Origin: Bacteroidota bacterium | GTDB taxonomy: Bacteria > Bacteroidota > Bacteroidia > NS11-12g > UBA9320 | Reading direction: 5' to 3' | Assembly (NCBI GenBank): GCA_947468275.1 | Contig: CANIKO010000006.1 | Coordinates: 62,001 to 126,000, forward strand | DNA length: 64,000 nt | Translations under genes and position numbers: made by a program | The notes under the pieces: model-generated | The model's input: only the letters and a program-made list of their open reading frames with translations | Told to the model about the DNA's origin: nothing | Database searches by the model: none | Shown: in pieces, positions 37,277 through 45,252 of the stretch | Layout of the letters: the number at the start of each line of letters is the position of its first letter | Numbering within the stretch: the first letter of the stretch is position 1

Positions 37277-38098
37277 ATGGAAAATACCCGTAAAAAAGTT
37301 CTGTTTGTGTGTTCCGAAATGAATCCTTTTTTAAACACATCCAACATTTCTGACATTGCACGCATGGTTCCGCAAGCAATCCAAGAAAACGACAATGAAG
37401 TTAGAATTATGGTTCCAAGGTTTGGTGTTATTAACGAACGCAGAAACCGTTTACACGAGGTAGTTAGGTTATCGGGAATGAATATTTCTATTGATGATAA
37501 TGACAATCCTTTAATTATTAAAGTGGCTTCTATTCCGGGTACAAAGATGCAAGTTTATTTTCTAGACAACGAAGATTATTTTCATCGTAAACATGTTTAT
37601 ACCGACGAAAATGACAATTATTTTGCAGACAACGACGAACGCACTATTTTCTTTTGTAAAGGAGCTATTGAAACTGTTAAAAAACTAGGTTGGTATCCAG
37701 ATATTATTCACTGTAAAGGTTGGATGACCAGCTTAATCCCTCTTTATTTAAAAACTATTTACAAAGATGAACCTGTATTTAGAGGATCACGGGTAATTTA
37801 TTCTGTTTTCAATAATGAAGTTCACGGTGATCTTGGTTTGGATTTTACTAGAAAAGCAAGTTTAAACTCAATTTCTGATGAAGATCTTGAAACATTTGGG
37901 GTGGGTGAACTTACAAATCTTCACATTAGCGCTATGAAGCACGCTGATGCTGTCGTTAGATGTGGCGAGTCATTGCATCCGCAAGTTGAAAAACATTTAA
38001 GTGAAAACTCTGAAAAACCGGTAATGCAACACGAAGAAGAGGAATTAGCCAGCAAGTATTTAAACTTCTATGATTCAGTTTTGGCGGCAGGCAGCTAA
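37277..38098 (+). CDS. Half-length glycogen/starch synthase-like protein (GT5 N-terminal domain)
   Basis: A 273-residue protein matching only the N-terminal Rossmann domain of GT5 glycogen synthase: KKVLFVCSEMNPFLNTSNIS, NEVRIMVPRFG, MQVYFLDNEDYFHRK, then GWYPDIIHCKGWMTSLIPL. The usual KTGGL loop that binds ADP-glucose reads NTSNI, and the whole C-terminal GT-B domain is missing, so it is probably not a working synthase. The same short form is, from memory, common in Bacteroidota beside panC and a DUF4270 gene, as here. It may be regulatory or structural. The downstream gene overlaps its end by 29 bp. Confidence 0.82.
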   Translation: MENTRKKVLFVCSEMNPFLNTSNISDIARMVPQAIQENDNEVRIMVPRFGVINERRNRLHEVVRLSGMNISIDDNDNPLIIKVASIPGTKMQVYFLDNEDYFHRKHVYTDENDNYFADNDERTIFFCKGAIETVKKLGWYPDIIHCKGWMTSLIPLYLKTIYKDEPVFRGSRVIYSVFNNEVHGDLGLDFTRKASLNSISDEDLETFGVGELTNLHISAMKHADAVVRCGESLHPQVEKHLSENSEKPVMQHEEEELASKYLNFYDSVLAAGS

Positions 38099-39470
38099 GC
38101 AACCTTTTTTTCTTAAGCCAAACGGCTTAATTTATTTCCTTACCTTAATAATTCTGATTTTTGCATTATCGTGCAAAAATACAGAGTCTGACCTAGGACT
38201 AAATTTAAGGCCCGATAAAGGCGAGTTTTATTCCGCTATTACCGATACTTTTACGGTGAATGCTTTTACGGTAAAATCAGATTCTATTAAAACAGATTCT
38301 TTAAGCACAAATATACTTGGTGCTATGAACGACCCTGAATTTGGAATTAGCACGGCAGGTGTCGCATCTCAACTTACCATTACTCAAGTAAATTTAAGCT
38401 TTGGCAAAACACCTAAAATAGATTCTGTTATACTTTATCTGCGTTGGGATAAAGATTATTACTACGGCAATCTTAATACACCACAGGCAATGAGTATTTA
38501 TTATGCAAATGAAGATATTGAAGATGCTAAAAAATATTTTTCAAATTATAAGATAAAATTAGGTGCTGAAATTGGTACATGGAATGGTTCGTTTAATCTT
38601 AAAGATAGCGTAAATCTTCGAATAGGTAAAACAACACTTAAAAAAGCCCCTGGCTTAAAAATAAAACTATTTAATAAAGCAGGAGAAGATCTTGCGGGTG
38701 CAGATTCAAGCATATTTAGCTCTGTAGCTTCATTTAAAACATTTTTGAAAGGAATTGTTTTAATACCTCAAAAAAGTGGAATAGCGATTGGCCAAGGCGC
38801 AATAGCAGGAGTTGATTTTTTTACCGGGAATTCACAACTTATAGTTCATTACAATGATTCAATGCAGCATTCATTTGTCTTTAACAATAACTGTGAAAAT
38901 TTCAATATCTATGATAAATTTCACACCAATTCGAAATTAATAAATCAATTGGCAAATCCAGGTAAGCATTATAATACAACCTATGTTCAATCCATGGGAG
39001 GCTGTAAAACAAAAATTGAAATCCCTCATTTACTAAATTTAGTAAAAAATATTTCAAACGAACGGTTGATAGTGAATGAAGCGGCATTGGTGTTTACACC
39101 GCAAAATGGATCTGTAAGTTCTGCCTATTCTTTACCATATCGACTAAATTTATTCCAACCAGGCAAATTAAATCAGGACACCACAATTATTGATTTTATT
39201 GACTATTTAAATCCTCAATTAGGTATTTATTCTATCTATGGTGGAGTTTATAATCCCCTTTCCGGAGATTATACCATTCGATTTACCCGCCAGTTACAAT
39301 ACATGCTTGATCAATATGTAATTAATGGTCAAAACCTTAATAGAGGTTTCTTTGTTACCATACCAAGTGACAAACCAATTACCCCAACTCGGTTGATTTT
39401 GGACAACACAAGATTACCCAATTACAAGGCATTAAAATTTAGAGTTACTTATTCAAAAATTAAAAAATAA
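38070..39470 (+). CDS. DUF4270 family lipoprotein
   Basis: A 466-residue protein with a lipoprotein signal; LIILIFALSC ends in a good lipobox with Cys at about residue 35. After it comes ESDLGLNLRPDKGEFYSAIT, characteristic of DUF4270, with long beta-rich sequence and no catalytic motif. Starting at 38070 it overlaps the upstream GT5-like gene by 29 bp, suggesting coupling. It should face the periplasm or be surface exposed on the outer membrane. The role is unknown; the link to the GT5-like protein and panC hints at a conserved but unexplained gene set. Confidence 0.85.
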   Translation: MIQFWRQAAKQPFFLKPNGLIYFLTLIILIFALSCKNTESDLGLNLRPDKGEFYSAITDTFTVNAFTVKSDSIKTDSLSTNILGAMNDPEFGISTAGVASQLTITQVNLSFGKTPKIDSVILYLRWDKDYYYGNLNTPQAMSIYYANEDIEDAKKYFSNYKIKLGAEIGTWNGSFNLKDSVNLRIGKTTLKKAPGLKIKLFNKAGEDLAGADSSIFSSVASFKTFLKGIVLIPQKSGIAIGQGAIAGVDFFTGNSQLIVHYNDSMQHSFVFNNNCENFNIYDKFHTNSKLINQLANPGKHYNTTYVQSMGGCKTKIEIPHLLNLVKNISNERLIVNEAALVFTPQNGSVSSAYSLPYRLNLFQPGKLNQDTTIIDFIDYLNPQLGIYSIYGGVYNPLSGDYTIRFTRQLQYMLDQYVINGQNLNRGFFVTIPSDKPITPTRLILDNTRLPNYKALKFRVTYSKIKK

Positions 39471-39472
39471 TC

Positions 39473-40330
39473 ATGGCATTTAACAATGCTTTCCCTCTAA
39501 CTAAAAAAACAACAGAAAACCCACAAACCATTATTGAAGTCAATGGAATTAAAATTGGGGGTGAAGATTTGGCAATTATTGCCGGACCATGTGCAGTAGA
39601 ATCAGAAGAGCAACTTTACACAATTGGAGCATTTTTGGCTAATAAAGGAATAAAAATAATGCGGGGAGGCGCCTATAAACCTAGAACATCTCCTTATTCT
39701 TTTCAAGGTATGATGCTAGACGGGCTTAAGCTACTAAAGGGCGTTTCTCAAAAGTATGATATGGCCATTATCACAGAAGTGCTTGATTTAAGCTTATTAG
39801 ATACCGTTTATCCTTATACCGACATCCTTCAAATTGGCGCAAGGAATATGAAAAATTATCATTTTTTGAAAGAACTTGGCAAAACGGATAAACCCATAAT
39901 GCTGAAACGCGGCATGGATGCCACACTTGAAGAATGGTTATTGGCTGCCGAATATATTTTGATGGGGGGAAATCAACAGGTTATTTTATGCGAAAGAGGA
40001 ATCCGCACTTTTGACCACACTACTCGCAACACTATGGATATTGCGGCAATTCCTCTGATTAAACAATTAAGTCATTTACCAGTAATAGCGGATCCAAGTC
40101 AAGCAACAGGGAATAGAGAAATAGTTGGCCCATTATCCTTAGCTGCTATGGCTGCAGGCGCTGATGGACTTATGATTGAAGTACACAACGACCCTGAAAA
40201 AGCATTGAGCGACGGCCCACAATCTCTTTATTTTGAACAGTTTTCTAACCTTTTAGAAAAATTAAAACTACTAGGTAGAATAAATGGAAAACAAATACCT
40301 GAAACAATTTTAAAAACTCAATTTATTTAA
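39473..40330 (+). CDS. aroF: 3-deoxy-7-phosphoheptulonate synthase (DAHP synthase, type I beta)
   Basis: A 285-residue enzyme that condenses phosphoenolpyruvate with erythrose 4-phosphate, the first step of aromatic amino acid synthesis. Motifs LAIIAGPCAVESEEQLY, MRGGAYKPRTSPYSFQG, LKRGMDATLEEWLLAAEYIL, LCERGIRTFDHTTRNTMDI and VIADPSQATGNREIV are those of the KDO8PS-like DAHP synthases, with metal ligands Cys, His, Glu, Asp among them. There is no ACT or ferredoxin-like regulatory domain and no chorismate mutase fusion. It starts 2 bp after DUF4270 and 3 bp before asd. Confidence 0.94.
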   Translation: MAFNNAFPLTKKTTENPQTIIEVNGIKIGGEDLAIIAGPCAVESEEQLYTIGAFLANKGIKIMRGGAYKPRTSPYSFQGMMLDGLKLLKGVSQKYDMAIITEVLDLSLLDTVYPYTDILQIGARNMKNYHFLKELGKTDKPIMLKRGMDATLEEWLLAAEYILMGGNQQVILCERGIRTFDHTTRNTMDIAAIPLIKQLSHLPVIADPSQATGNREIVGPLSLAAMAAGADGLMIEVHNDPEKALSDGPQSLYFEQFSNLLEKLKLLGRINGKQIPETILKTQFI

Positions 40331-40333
40331 TCC

Positions 40334-41326
40334 ATGTATAAAGTAGCCGTAATTGGAGCTACCGGTTTAGTAGGTAGCACCATGCTTAAAGTTTTGGAAG
40401 AACGCAATTTTCCAATTTCAGAATTAATTCCAGTAGCCAGCGAAAAATCTGTTGGAAATACCTTAAAGTTTCAGAACAAAGAATTTAAGATAGTAAGTAT
40501 GGCCAATGCCATTGCTCAAAAACCGAATATTGCTATTTTCTCAGCAGGGGGAAACGTATCCGCAGAATACGCTCCTTTGTTTGCCGAAGTTGGAACAACA
40601 GTTATTGATAATTCATCGGCTTGGCGTATGGACCCAACAAAAAAATTAGTAGTTCCTGAAGTAAATGCCAATGTTTTAACCAAAAGTGATAAAATTATTG
40701 CTAACCCCAATTGCAGCACCATCCAAATGGTGGTGGCCTTAAAACCATTGCACGATGCTTTAAAAATTAAGCGTGTAGTTGTTTCCACCTACCAATCCGT
40801 TACCGGAACTGGCATTAAAGCAGTTAATCAATTAATGAATGAACGCAGCGGAGCAGCTGGTGAAATGGCTTATAAATATAAAATAGACCTTAATGTCATT
40901 CCTCAAATAGATGTGTTTATGGATAATGGATACACCAAAGAGGAAATGAAAATGGTGAATGAAACCAAAAAGATAATGGGCGACGATTCCATTAAATTAA
41001 CGGCAACAACTGTTAGAATCCCAGTGATGGGCGGTCATTCAGAATCTGTAAATATTGAATTTGAAAATGAATTTGAAATACCTCAAATTTTAAAACTTTT
41101 ACAAAACTTCCCAGGCATTACAGTTGAGGATGATATAGCCAACAACATTTATCCAATGCCTATGAATGCTGAAGGAAAGGACGATGTGTTTGTTGGAAGA
41201 ATACGAAGAGACGAATCACAATCAAAAACCTTAAATATGTGGATTGTGTCTGATAATTTAAGAAAAGGAGCTGCTACCAATGCCGTTCAAATAGCTGAAT
41301 ATTTAGCTGCGAACAAACTTATTTAA
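40334..41326 (+). CDS. asd: Aspartate-semialdehyde dehydrogenase
   Basis: A 330-residue NADP enzyme that reduces aspartyl phosphate to the semialdehyde for Lys, Thr, Met and diaminopimelate. It has VAVIGATGLVGSTMLKVLEE at the N-terminus, the catalytic Cys127 in NPNCSTIQM, SAGGNVSAEYAP for phosphate binding and TTVRIPVMGGHSESVNIEF with the active-site His. It sits 3 bp after the DAHP synthase gene, so both amino acid enzymes are probably cotranscribed with the upstream GT5-like/DUF4270 pair. Confidence 0.97.
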   Translation: MYKVAVIGATGLVGSTMLKVLEERNFPISELIPVASEKSVGNTLKFQNKEFKIVSMANAIAQKPNIAIFSAGGNVSAEYAPLFAEVGTTVIDNSSAWRMDPTKKLVVPEVNANVLTKSDKIIANPNCSTIQMVVALKPLHDALKIKRVVVSTYQSVTGTGIKAVNQLMNERSGAAGEMAYKYKIDLNVIPQIDVFMDNGYTKEEMKMVNETKKIMGDDSIKLTATTVRIPVMGGHSESVNIEFENEFEIPQILKLLQNFPGITVEDDIANNIYPMPMNAEGKDDVFVGRIRRDESQSKTLNMWIVSDNLRKGAATNAVQIAEYLAANKLI

Positions 41327-41387
41327 AACACTCTATTTACGATTTTTGGTGGTATTCTTTTATTATTAAAGAATTAACAAAATAATT

Positions 41388-41729
41388 TTAAATTTTCTTT
41401 TTCCAAAAGGGCTCACTTATCAGGTAGTAATACCCTACGGCTAAAAATCCCAAGTAAAAAAAAACCATAGCAAAAGGTCGGGTAGTATCTTTAAAATAGA
41501 ACTCTCCTATCATCCATAAGCTATTGGCACTTATCCAGCATACTATGGCTAAATTATGCCACAATTCCGCAACTAAACTTCGATTCTTATAAGTGATACA
41601 AATGGCAACAGATACAGTTGGAACAATCATTATCAACCCTAAAATTTTAAAATTGGAAATCCAACAATAATCTTTGATTAACCATAGTAAAATATGAAGA
41701 TTTTCGAGGCGGCGAAAGGGCAAGTACAT
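41388..41729 (-). CDS. Small membrane protein of unknown function
   Basis: A 113-residue protein I do not recognise. It has three hydrophobic segments at about 28-47, 56-79 and 84-105, several Trp/Tyr and a basic C-terminus (FWKKKI), so it should lie in the inner membrane. It begins 11 bp after the WbqC gene on the same strand and is the last gene of an operon with LD-carboxypeptidase, GtrA, FolK and WbqC. Confidence 0.6.
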   Translation of the reverse strand: MYLPFRRLENLHILLWLIKDYCWISNFKILGLIMIVPTVSVAICITYKNRSLVAELWHNLAIVCWISANSLWMIGEFYFKDTTRPFAMVFFYLGFLAVGYYYLISEPFWKKKI

Positions 41730-41740
41730 GGTATTAAAAT

Positions 41741-42310
41741 TTAAATATAATCTTTTGATAAAGGACCTTCATTAAAAATCAAATCCAAAATACTGAGGTT
41801 AGGTAAAAAGCCGTTTTTTTCAACAAATACCTGATTGTAGTTTGAAGAAAGTTTAAAATTTAAAGGTTTCAAAGTCTCCCGATATTCATTATTCAGTTCT
41901 ATAGAAATTTTAAGCTTTGCTATTTTTAAAATTGTTTGAATGGCTTCCAAATTTAACTCTGCCAATAAAAAATATTTTTTCGTAAAAAGCGGTTCAAAGT
42001 AATGGGCATAAAACTCAAAAAAGGGAGCCCGGCGATAAGCTGTTTCTATGCTTCGCCAATGTTTCACGTTCCAGTTTTGCGAGTAATCTAATTGCACTTC
42101 GGCATTGGAAGCATGTGTACTTTTATGAACCAAAGGAATACTTAATAATTGACGGCCTTGCGGACCGGCTATTTCAAAACGGCTGCGATAGGTTTGCTTT
42201 TCAAACCGTTCACCCAATAAGATTTCGGCATTGGGCATGGCTGATAACTTGGAAATAAATCCAACCGAGGGCAAACAATATAAAGGAAATGGATTTATGA
42301 TTTGTTCCAT
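41741..42310 (-). CDS. WbqC family protein
   Basis: A 189-residue protein of the WbqC-like family, found in O-antigen and other polysaccharide clusters. The start LYCLPSVGFISKLSAMPNAE and the middle YRSRFEIAGPQGRQLLSIPL, LDYSQNWNVKHWRSIETAYR are family features. Members may act in sugar N-acylation, but the biochemistry is not settled. It overlaps folK by 16 bp. Confidence 0.85.
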   Translation of the reverse strand: MEQIINPFPLYCLPSVGFISKLSAMPNAEILLGERFEKQTYRSRFEIAGPQGRQLLSIPLVHKSTHASNAEVQLDYSQNWNVKHWRSIETAYRRAPFFEFYAHYFEPLFTKKYFLLAELNLEAIQTILKIAKLKISIELNNEYRETLKPLNFKLSSNYNQVFVEKNGFLPNLSILDLIFNEGPLSKDYI

Positions 42311-42789
42311 TTTTCTACGTTTAAATTATCGGCACATTGCTTTAATAATTTAGCAACGGTGTTATTTAACAAAGGATGAATATACTCCGGACAAATTTCA
42401 TTTAAAGGCACCAATACAAATTTACGGTTGTGCATTTGGGCATGAGGAATCTCTAAATTTTGTTCCTTAACAATTTTATTCCCATAAAAAATAATATCAA
42501 TGTCTATTTCACGTTCATGCCAATTTTCACGGGGTTTTCTGCCTATTCCTGTTTCCAGTTTTTTAATGGTTTTCAAAATAGTTTGGGGTAAAATAGCCGT
42601 TTCATAAATAGCTGCTAGATTCAAAAAATCAGCTTGATGAGTATTTCCCCAAGCCTTGGTTTCATAGATGCTTGAAATTTTTAAAGCTTTTTCCAACTCC
42701 GATTCCAATAATTTTAAAGCATTATTTAAATAATTAATACGGTTACCCATATTACTTCCCAAATGCAAAACAAGAAGTTGCTTATCCAA
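42295..42789 (-). CDS. folK: 6-hydroxymethyl-7,8-dihydropterin pyrophosphokinase FolK
   Basis: A 164-residue HPPK that pyrophosphorylates hydroxymethyl-dihydropterin for folate. It begins LVLHLGSNMGNRINYLNNAL, includes SSIYETKAWGNTHQADFLN and the active-site block GRKPRENWHEREIDIDIIFYG, where the two Asp bind Mg2+, and LEIPHAQMHNRKFVLVPL. The length is typical for a stand-alone enzyme. Confidence 0.96.
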   Translation of the reverse strand: MDKQLLVLHLGSNMGNRINYLNNALKLLESELEKALKISSIYETKAWGNTHQADFLNLAAIYETAILPQTILKTIKKLETGIGRKPRENWHEREIDIDIIFYGNKIVKEQNLEIPHAQMHNRKFVLVPLNEICPEYIHPLLNNTVAKLLKQCADNLNVEKWNKS

Positions 42790-42799
42790 AATTAGAGAA

Positions 42800-43294
42800 T
42801 TATTTAGAAGACGACAATCGTTTCTTCATCTTTGCTGTTAGTGATACATCGGGATTAAAAACCCACAGTTTTTGTCCCAAAAAATTTATTATAACACTTA
42901 AACTAGTAGCAAATAAAAAAGCTGAATCTTTCACTTTTATAATAGGAACTAAATCATCCGGCCAAGTCAACGCCCATTTATTCCCTAAAATATTCATCAC
43001 AAACGAAATAAAATAAAGGGCAAAAAAACGTGCTAACCGCCGATTATTGCGGTCCTTCTTTTTCCAGGTAAACCGCTTATTCATGTAATAGGTATACATG
43101 GAACCACACATAAATCCAGCAGCTTTCGCCAAATCAGCGCTGTTAAAATTTAGAAAATATTTCTTAAAATTAGTTTCATCAGCGCAACCGGGGCACAACC
43201 AATCCAACACGTAATTATAAACTACAAAGTCGAGTGCAACGGCTGAGCAACCTATGATAAAAAATATAGCGAACTGTTTTACTGCAACTTTCAT
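42800..43294 (-). CDS. GtrA family membrane protein
   Basis: A 164-residue GtrA-like protein with four hydrophobic segments: KQFAIFFIIGCSAVALDFVV, a second after ADLAKAAGFMCGSMYTYYMN, a third around ALYFISFVMNILG and a fourth in LFATSLSVIINFLGQKLWVF. The NKRFTWKKK and GQKLWVF motifs mark the family, proposed to flip lipid-linked sugars. It starts 3 bp after the LD-carboxypeptidase gene. Confidence 0.88.
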   Translation of the reverse strand: MKVAVKQFAIFFIIGCSAVALDFVVYNYVLDWLCPGCADETNFKKYFLNFNSADLAKAAGFMCGSMYTYYMNKRFTWKKKDRNNRRLARFFALYFISFVMNILGNKWALTWPDDLVPIIKVKDSAFLFATSLSVIINFLGQKLWVFNPDVSLTAKMKKRLSSSK

Positions 43295-43297
43295 TTG

Positions 43298-44209
43298 TTA
43301 ATGAGTAGTGCCAAAAATAAGGCAATTATTTTCAATTTTTACGTGGGTGCCAAATATTAAAGGATGATTCATGCGCATGTGGCCAGCATCAAAACCAAAA
43401 TAACTTGGTATGCCTAAATCTTCGGTATGTTCTTTTATGATTTCTTCAGCCGTTTTGCCAAACGGGGTTCCCCTATCATGCATATCATTCATATGGCCAA
43501 CGATTATTCCACGCAACGAATTAAGTTTTCCGGCCCGTTTCAGGCCCACCATCATGCGGTCAATATGATACAGATATTCATCCAAATCTTCTAAAAAAAG
43601 GATGGCATCTGTGGTGTCAATTTCAGATACCGAACCCATAGTAGAATAAATAACAGATAAATTTCCTCCAACCAACGTTCCATTGCAGTTGCCTGCATTA
43701 TTTAAAGGATGTTCCGGTAATTGGTACATTGGTATGTTACCTTGTAAAACCTCTAACATTTCTGTGAAAGACTGAGCCACTTCGGGCTTGCTGTCAGGCT
43801 TTAAAAAAGCCGGCATAGCAGCATGCAGCGTTGGTATTTTATAGCGGCAATTTACTTGAGTATGAATAACCGTAAAATCACTAAATCCCATTAACCACTT
43901 TGGCTTTTCGATAAAGCGAGAAAAATCTATTCCATCTACCATTCGCGCAGTGCCATAGCCACCACGTGCCAGTAAAATGGCTTTTACACCCTTATCATCC
44001 AACCAATGTTGAAAATCGGCTGCACGGTGTTCGTCCGTTCCGGCAAACTGGCGTTCCTCATTAAAAAGTTCGGGAGTATATACCACTTCAAATCCTGCAT
44101 TTTTAGCCATTCCAATAAATGGCTGCAACTCGTCAAGGTTGGTTTTGCGGGCTGTAGCTACAATGGCTATTTTATCACCTTTGGTTAAAAAGGGAGGATA
44201 GAGGAACAT
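43298..44209 (-). CDS. LD-carboxypeptidase (peptidase S66)
   Basis: A 303-residue serine peptidase of family S66 that trims D-Ala from tetrapeptide stems in murein recycling. It has PPFLTKGDKIAIVATARK at the N-terminus, LLARGGYGTARMVDGIDF, the nucleophile Ser in LMGFSDFTVIH, and LFLEDLDEYLYHIDRMM and HMRMNHPLIFGTHV with the expected Glu and His. No signal peptide, so it is cytoplasmic. It heads a five-gene operon. The -7 box ends 5 bases before the ATG, so its mRNA may be leaderless. Confidence 0.93.
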   Translation of the reverse strand: MFLYPPFLTKGDKIAIVATARKTNLDELQPFIGMAKNAGFEVVYTPELFNEERQFAGTDEHRAADFQHWLDDKGVKAILLARGGYGTARMVDGIDFSRFIEKPKWLMGFSDFTVIHTQVNCRYKIPTLHAAMPAFLKPDSKPEVAQSFTEMLEVLQGNIPMYQLPEHPLNNAGNCNGTLVGGNLSVIYSTMGSVSEIDTTDAILFLEDLDEYLYHIDRMMVGLKRAGKLNSLRGIIVGHMNDMHDRGTPFGKTAEEIIKEHTEDLGIPSYFGFDAGHMRMNHPLIFGTHVKIENNCLIFGTTH

Positions 44210-44213
44210 GGTG

Positions 44214-44241
44214 CAAATGTAATTTCTTTTAACTTTTCCAA
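44214..44241 (-). promoter_or_regulatory. Promoter TTG-N17-TACATTTG of the LD-carboxypeptidase operon
   Basis: On the minus strand, TTG (44239-44241) is 17 bases before a perfect -7 box TACATTTG (44214-44221). The start ATG is 5 bases after that box. The -33 part lies inside the palindrome at 44231-44263. Confidence 0.65.
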
Positions 44242-44263
44242 AGTTTGAAACTTTGGAAAAGTT
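44231..44263. repeat. Perfect 33-bp palindrome
   Basis: AACTTTTCCAAAGTTT is followed by a single G and its exact reverse complement. It overlaps the -33 region of the operon promoter. It could be an operator, a foldback repeat, or both. The rest of the gap up to 44536 shows no ORF. Confidence 0.8.
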
Positions 44264-44536
44264 TGCTTTAATGCGAAATATGTTTAACTCCGCTATTAAT
44301 TAACTGCTAAATATGATTTCCTGAGTTTTTTAGCGGAACCAAAAATAGCATTCCAAAACGCCAGTCAAATTTATTTTAGCAGTTTCCATAATAAGTTTTT
44401 GGACGCTTATGCCCGAGGTTAAGGATATTTCTCTGATAAATGTTTTTGGTTTTTCATTATATAACTAATCTTGGGGCATTAAACGATGTCTAATTAAAAA
44501 TTTAGATGAACGCACTTTTTATACGTGCTTTGCAAA

Positions 44537-45238
44537 ATGATTTTTCGGTTTAAACAATTTGCTGTAAGCCATGCCAACAGTAGCATGAGGGTAGGAACCG
44601 ATGCCGTAATTTTAGGTTCGTGGGTTGAATTAAAAAATTCTAAAAAAATTTTAGATATTGGAACCGGAAGTGGAATAATTGCTATGATGATGGCTCAAAA
44701 AAATGAAGGAGCCCAAATAAAAGCCATTGATATTGATGAAAATTCAATCAGTGAAGCATCACAAAATTTTAAACAAAGCCCTTGGAGTGAAAGATTGGAA
44801 GCGGAGTGTATTGCTTTACAAAATTATGGTTTAAGCCATAAAAATCAGTTTGACCATATCGTCAGCAATCCTCCTTTTTTTAGTAAAAGCACACCTTCTC
44901 CGGAAAAGGCTCGTCATAATGCACGACACACGGATACTTTATCAGCCGTTGATTTTTTTAACTATTCAAAATTGCTTTTGAGCGAGATCGGAAGAATTTC
45001 TTTAATTATCCCATTTGATTCATCGGCTTATTGGATAAAAACTGCGGAAAGATGTACCCTGTTTCCATCACGAATTACGAATGTTATATCCTATCCCGGT
45101 AAACCCTTAGAACGGCTTTTAATAGAATTTTCAAACGAAAAACTCATAATTGAATCCAGTGAGTTTTGCATTAGAAAAGGTAAAGGTTTGGCCTATTCGG
45201 AGGATTACATGCAACTGACGCAAGATTTTTATTTATAG
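44537..45238 (+). CDS. tRNA1(Val) (adenine(37)-N6)-methyltransferase-like protein
   Basis: A 233-residue SAM-dependent methyltransferase of the YfiC/TrmN6 group, which makes m6A37 in tRNA-Val. Visible are FRFKQFAVSHANSSMRVGTD, AVILGSWVE, motif I ILDIGTGSGIIAMMMAQ, and the adenine-N6 catalytic motif NPPFF in VSNPPFFSKSTPSPEKARHN. I start it at the ATG at 44537; the GTG four codons earlier is less likely. It is divergent from the LD-carboxypeptidase operon. Confidence 0.9.
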   Translation: MIFRFKQFAVSHANSSMRVGTDAVILGSWVELKNSKKILDIGTGSGIIAMMMAQKNEGAQIKAIDIDENSISEASQNFKQSPWSERLEAECIALQNYGLSHKNQFDHIVSNPPFFSKSTPSPEKARHNARHTDTLSAVDFFNYSKLLLSEIGRISLIIPFDSSAYWIKTAERCTLFPSRITNVISYPGKPLERLLIEFSNEKLIIESSEFCIRKGKGLAYSEDYMQLTQDFYL

Positions 45239-45252
45239 ATTTTGAAAACTTC

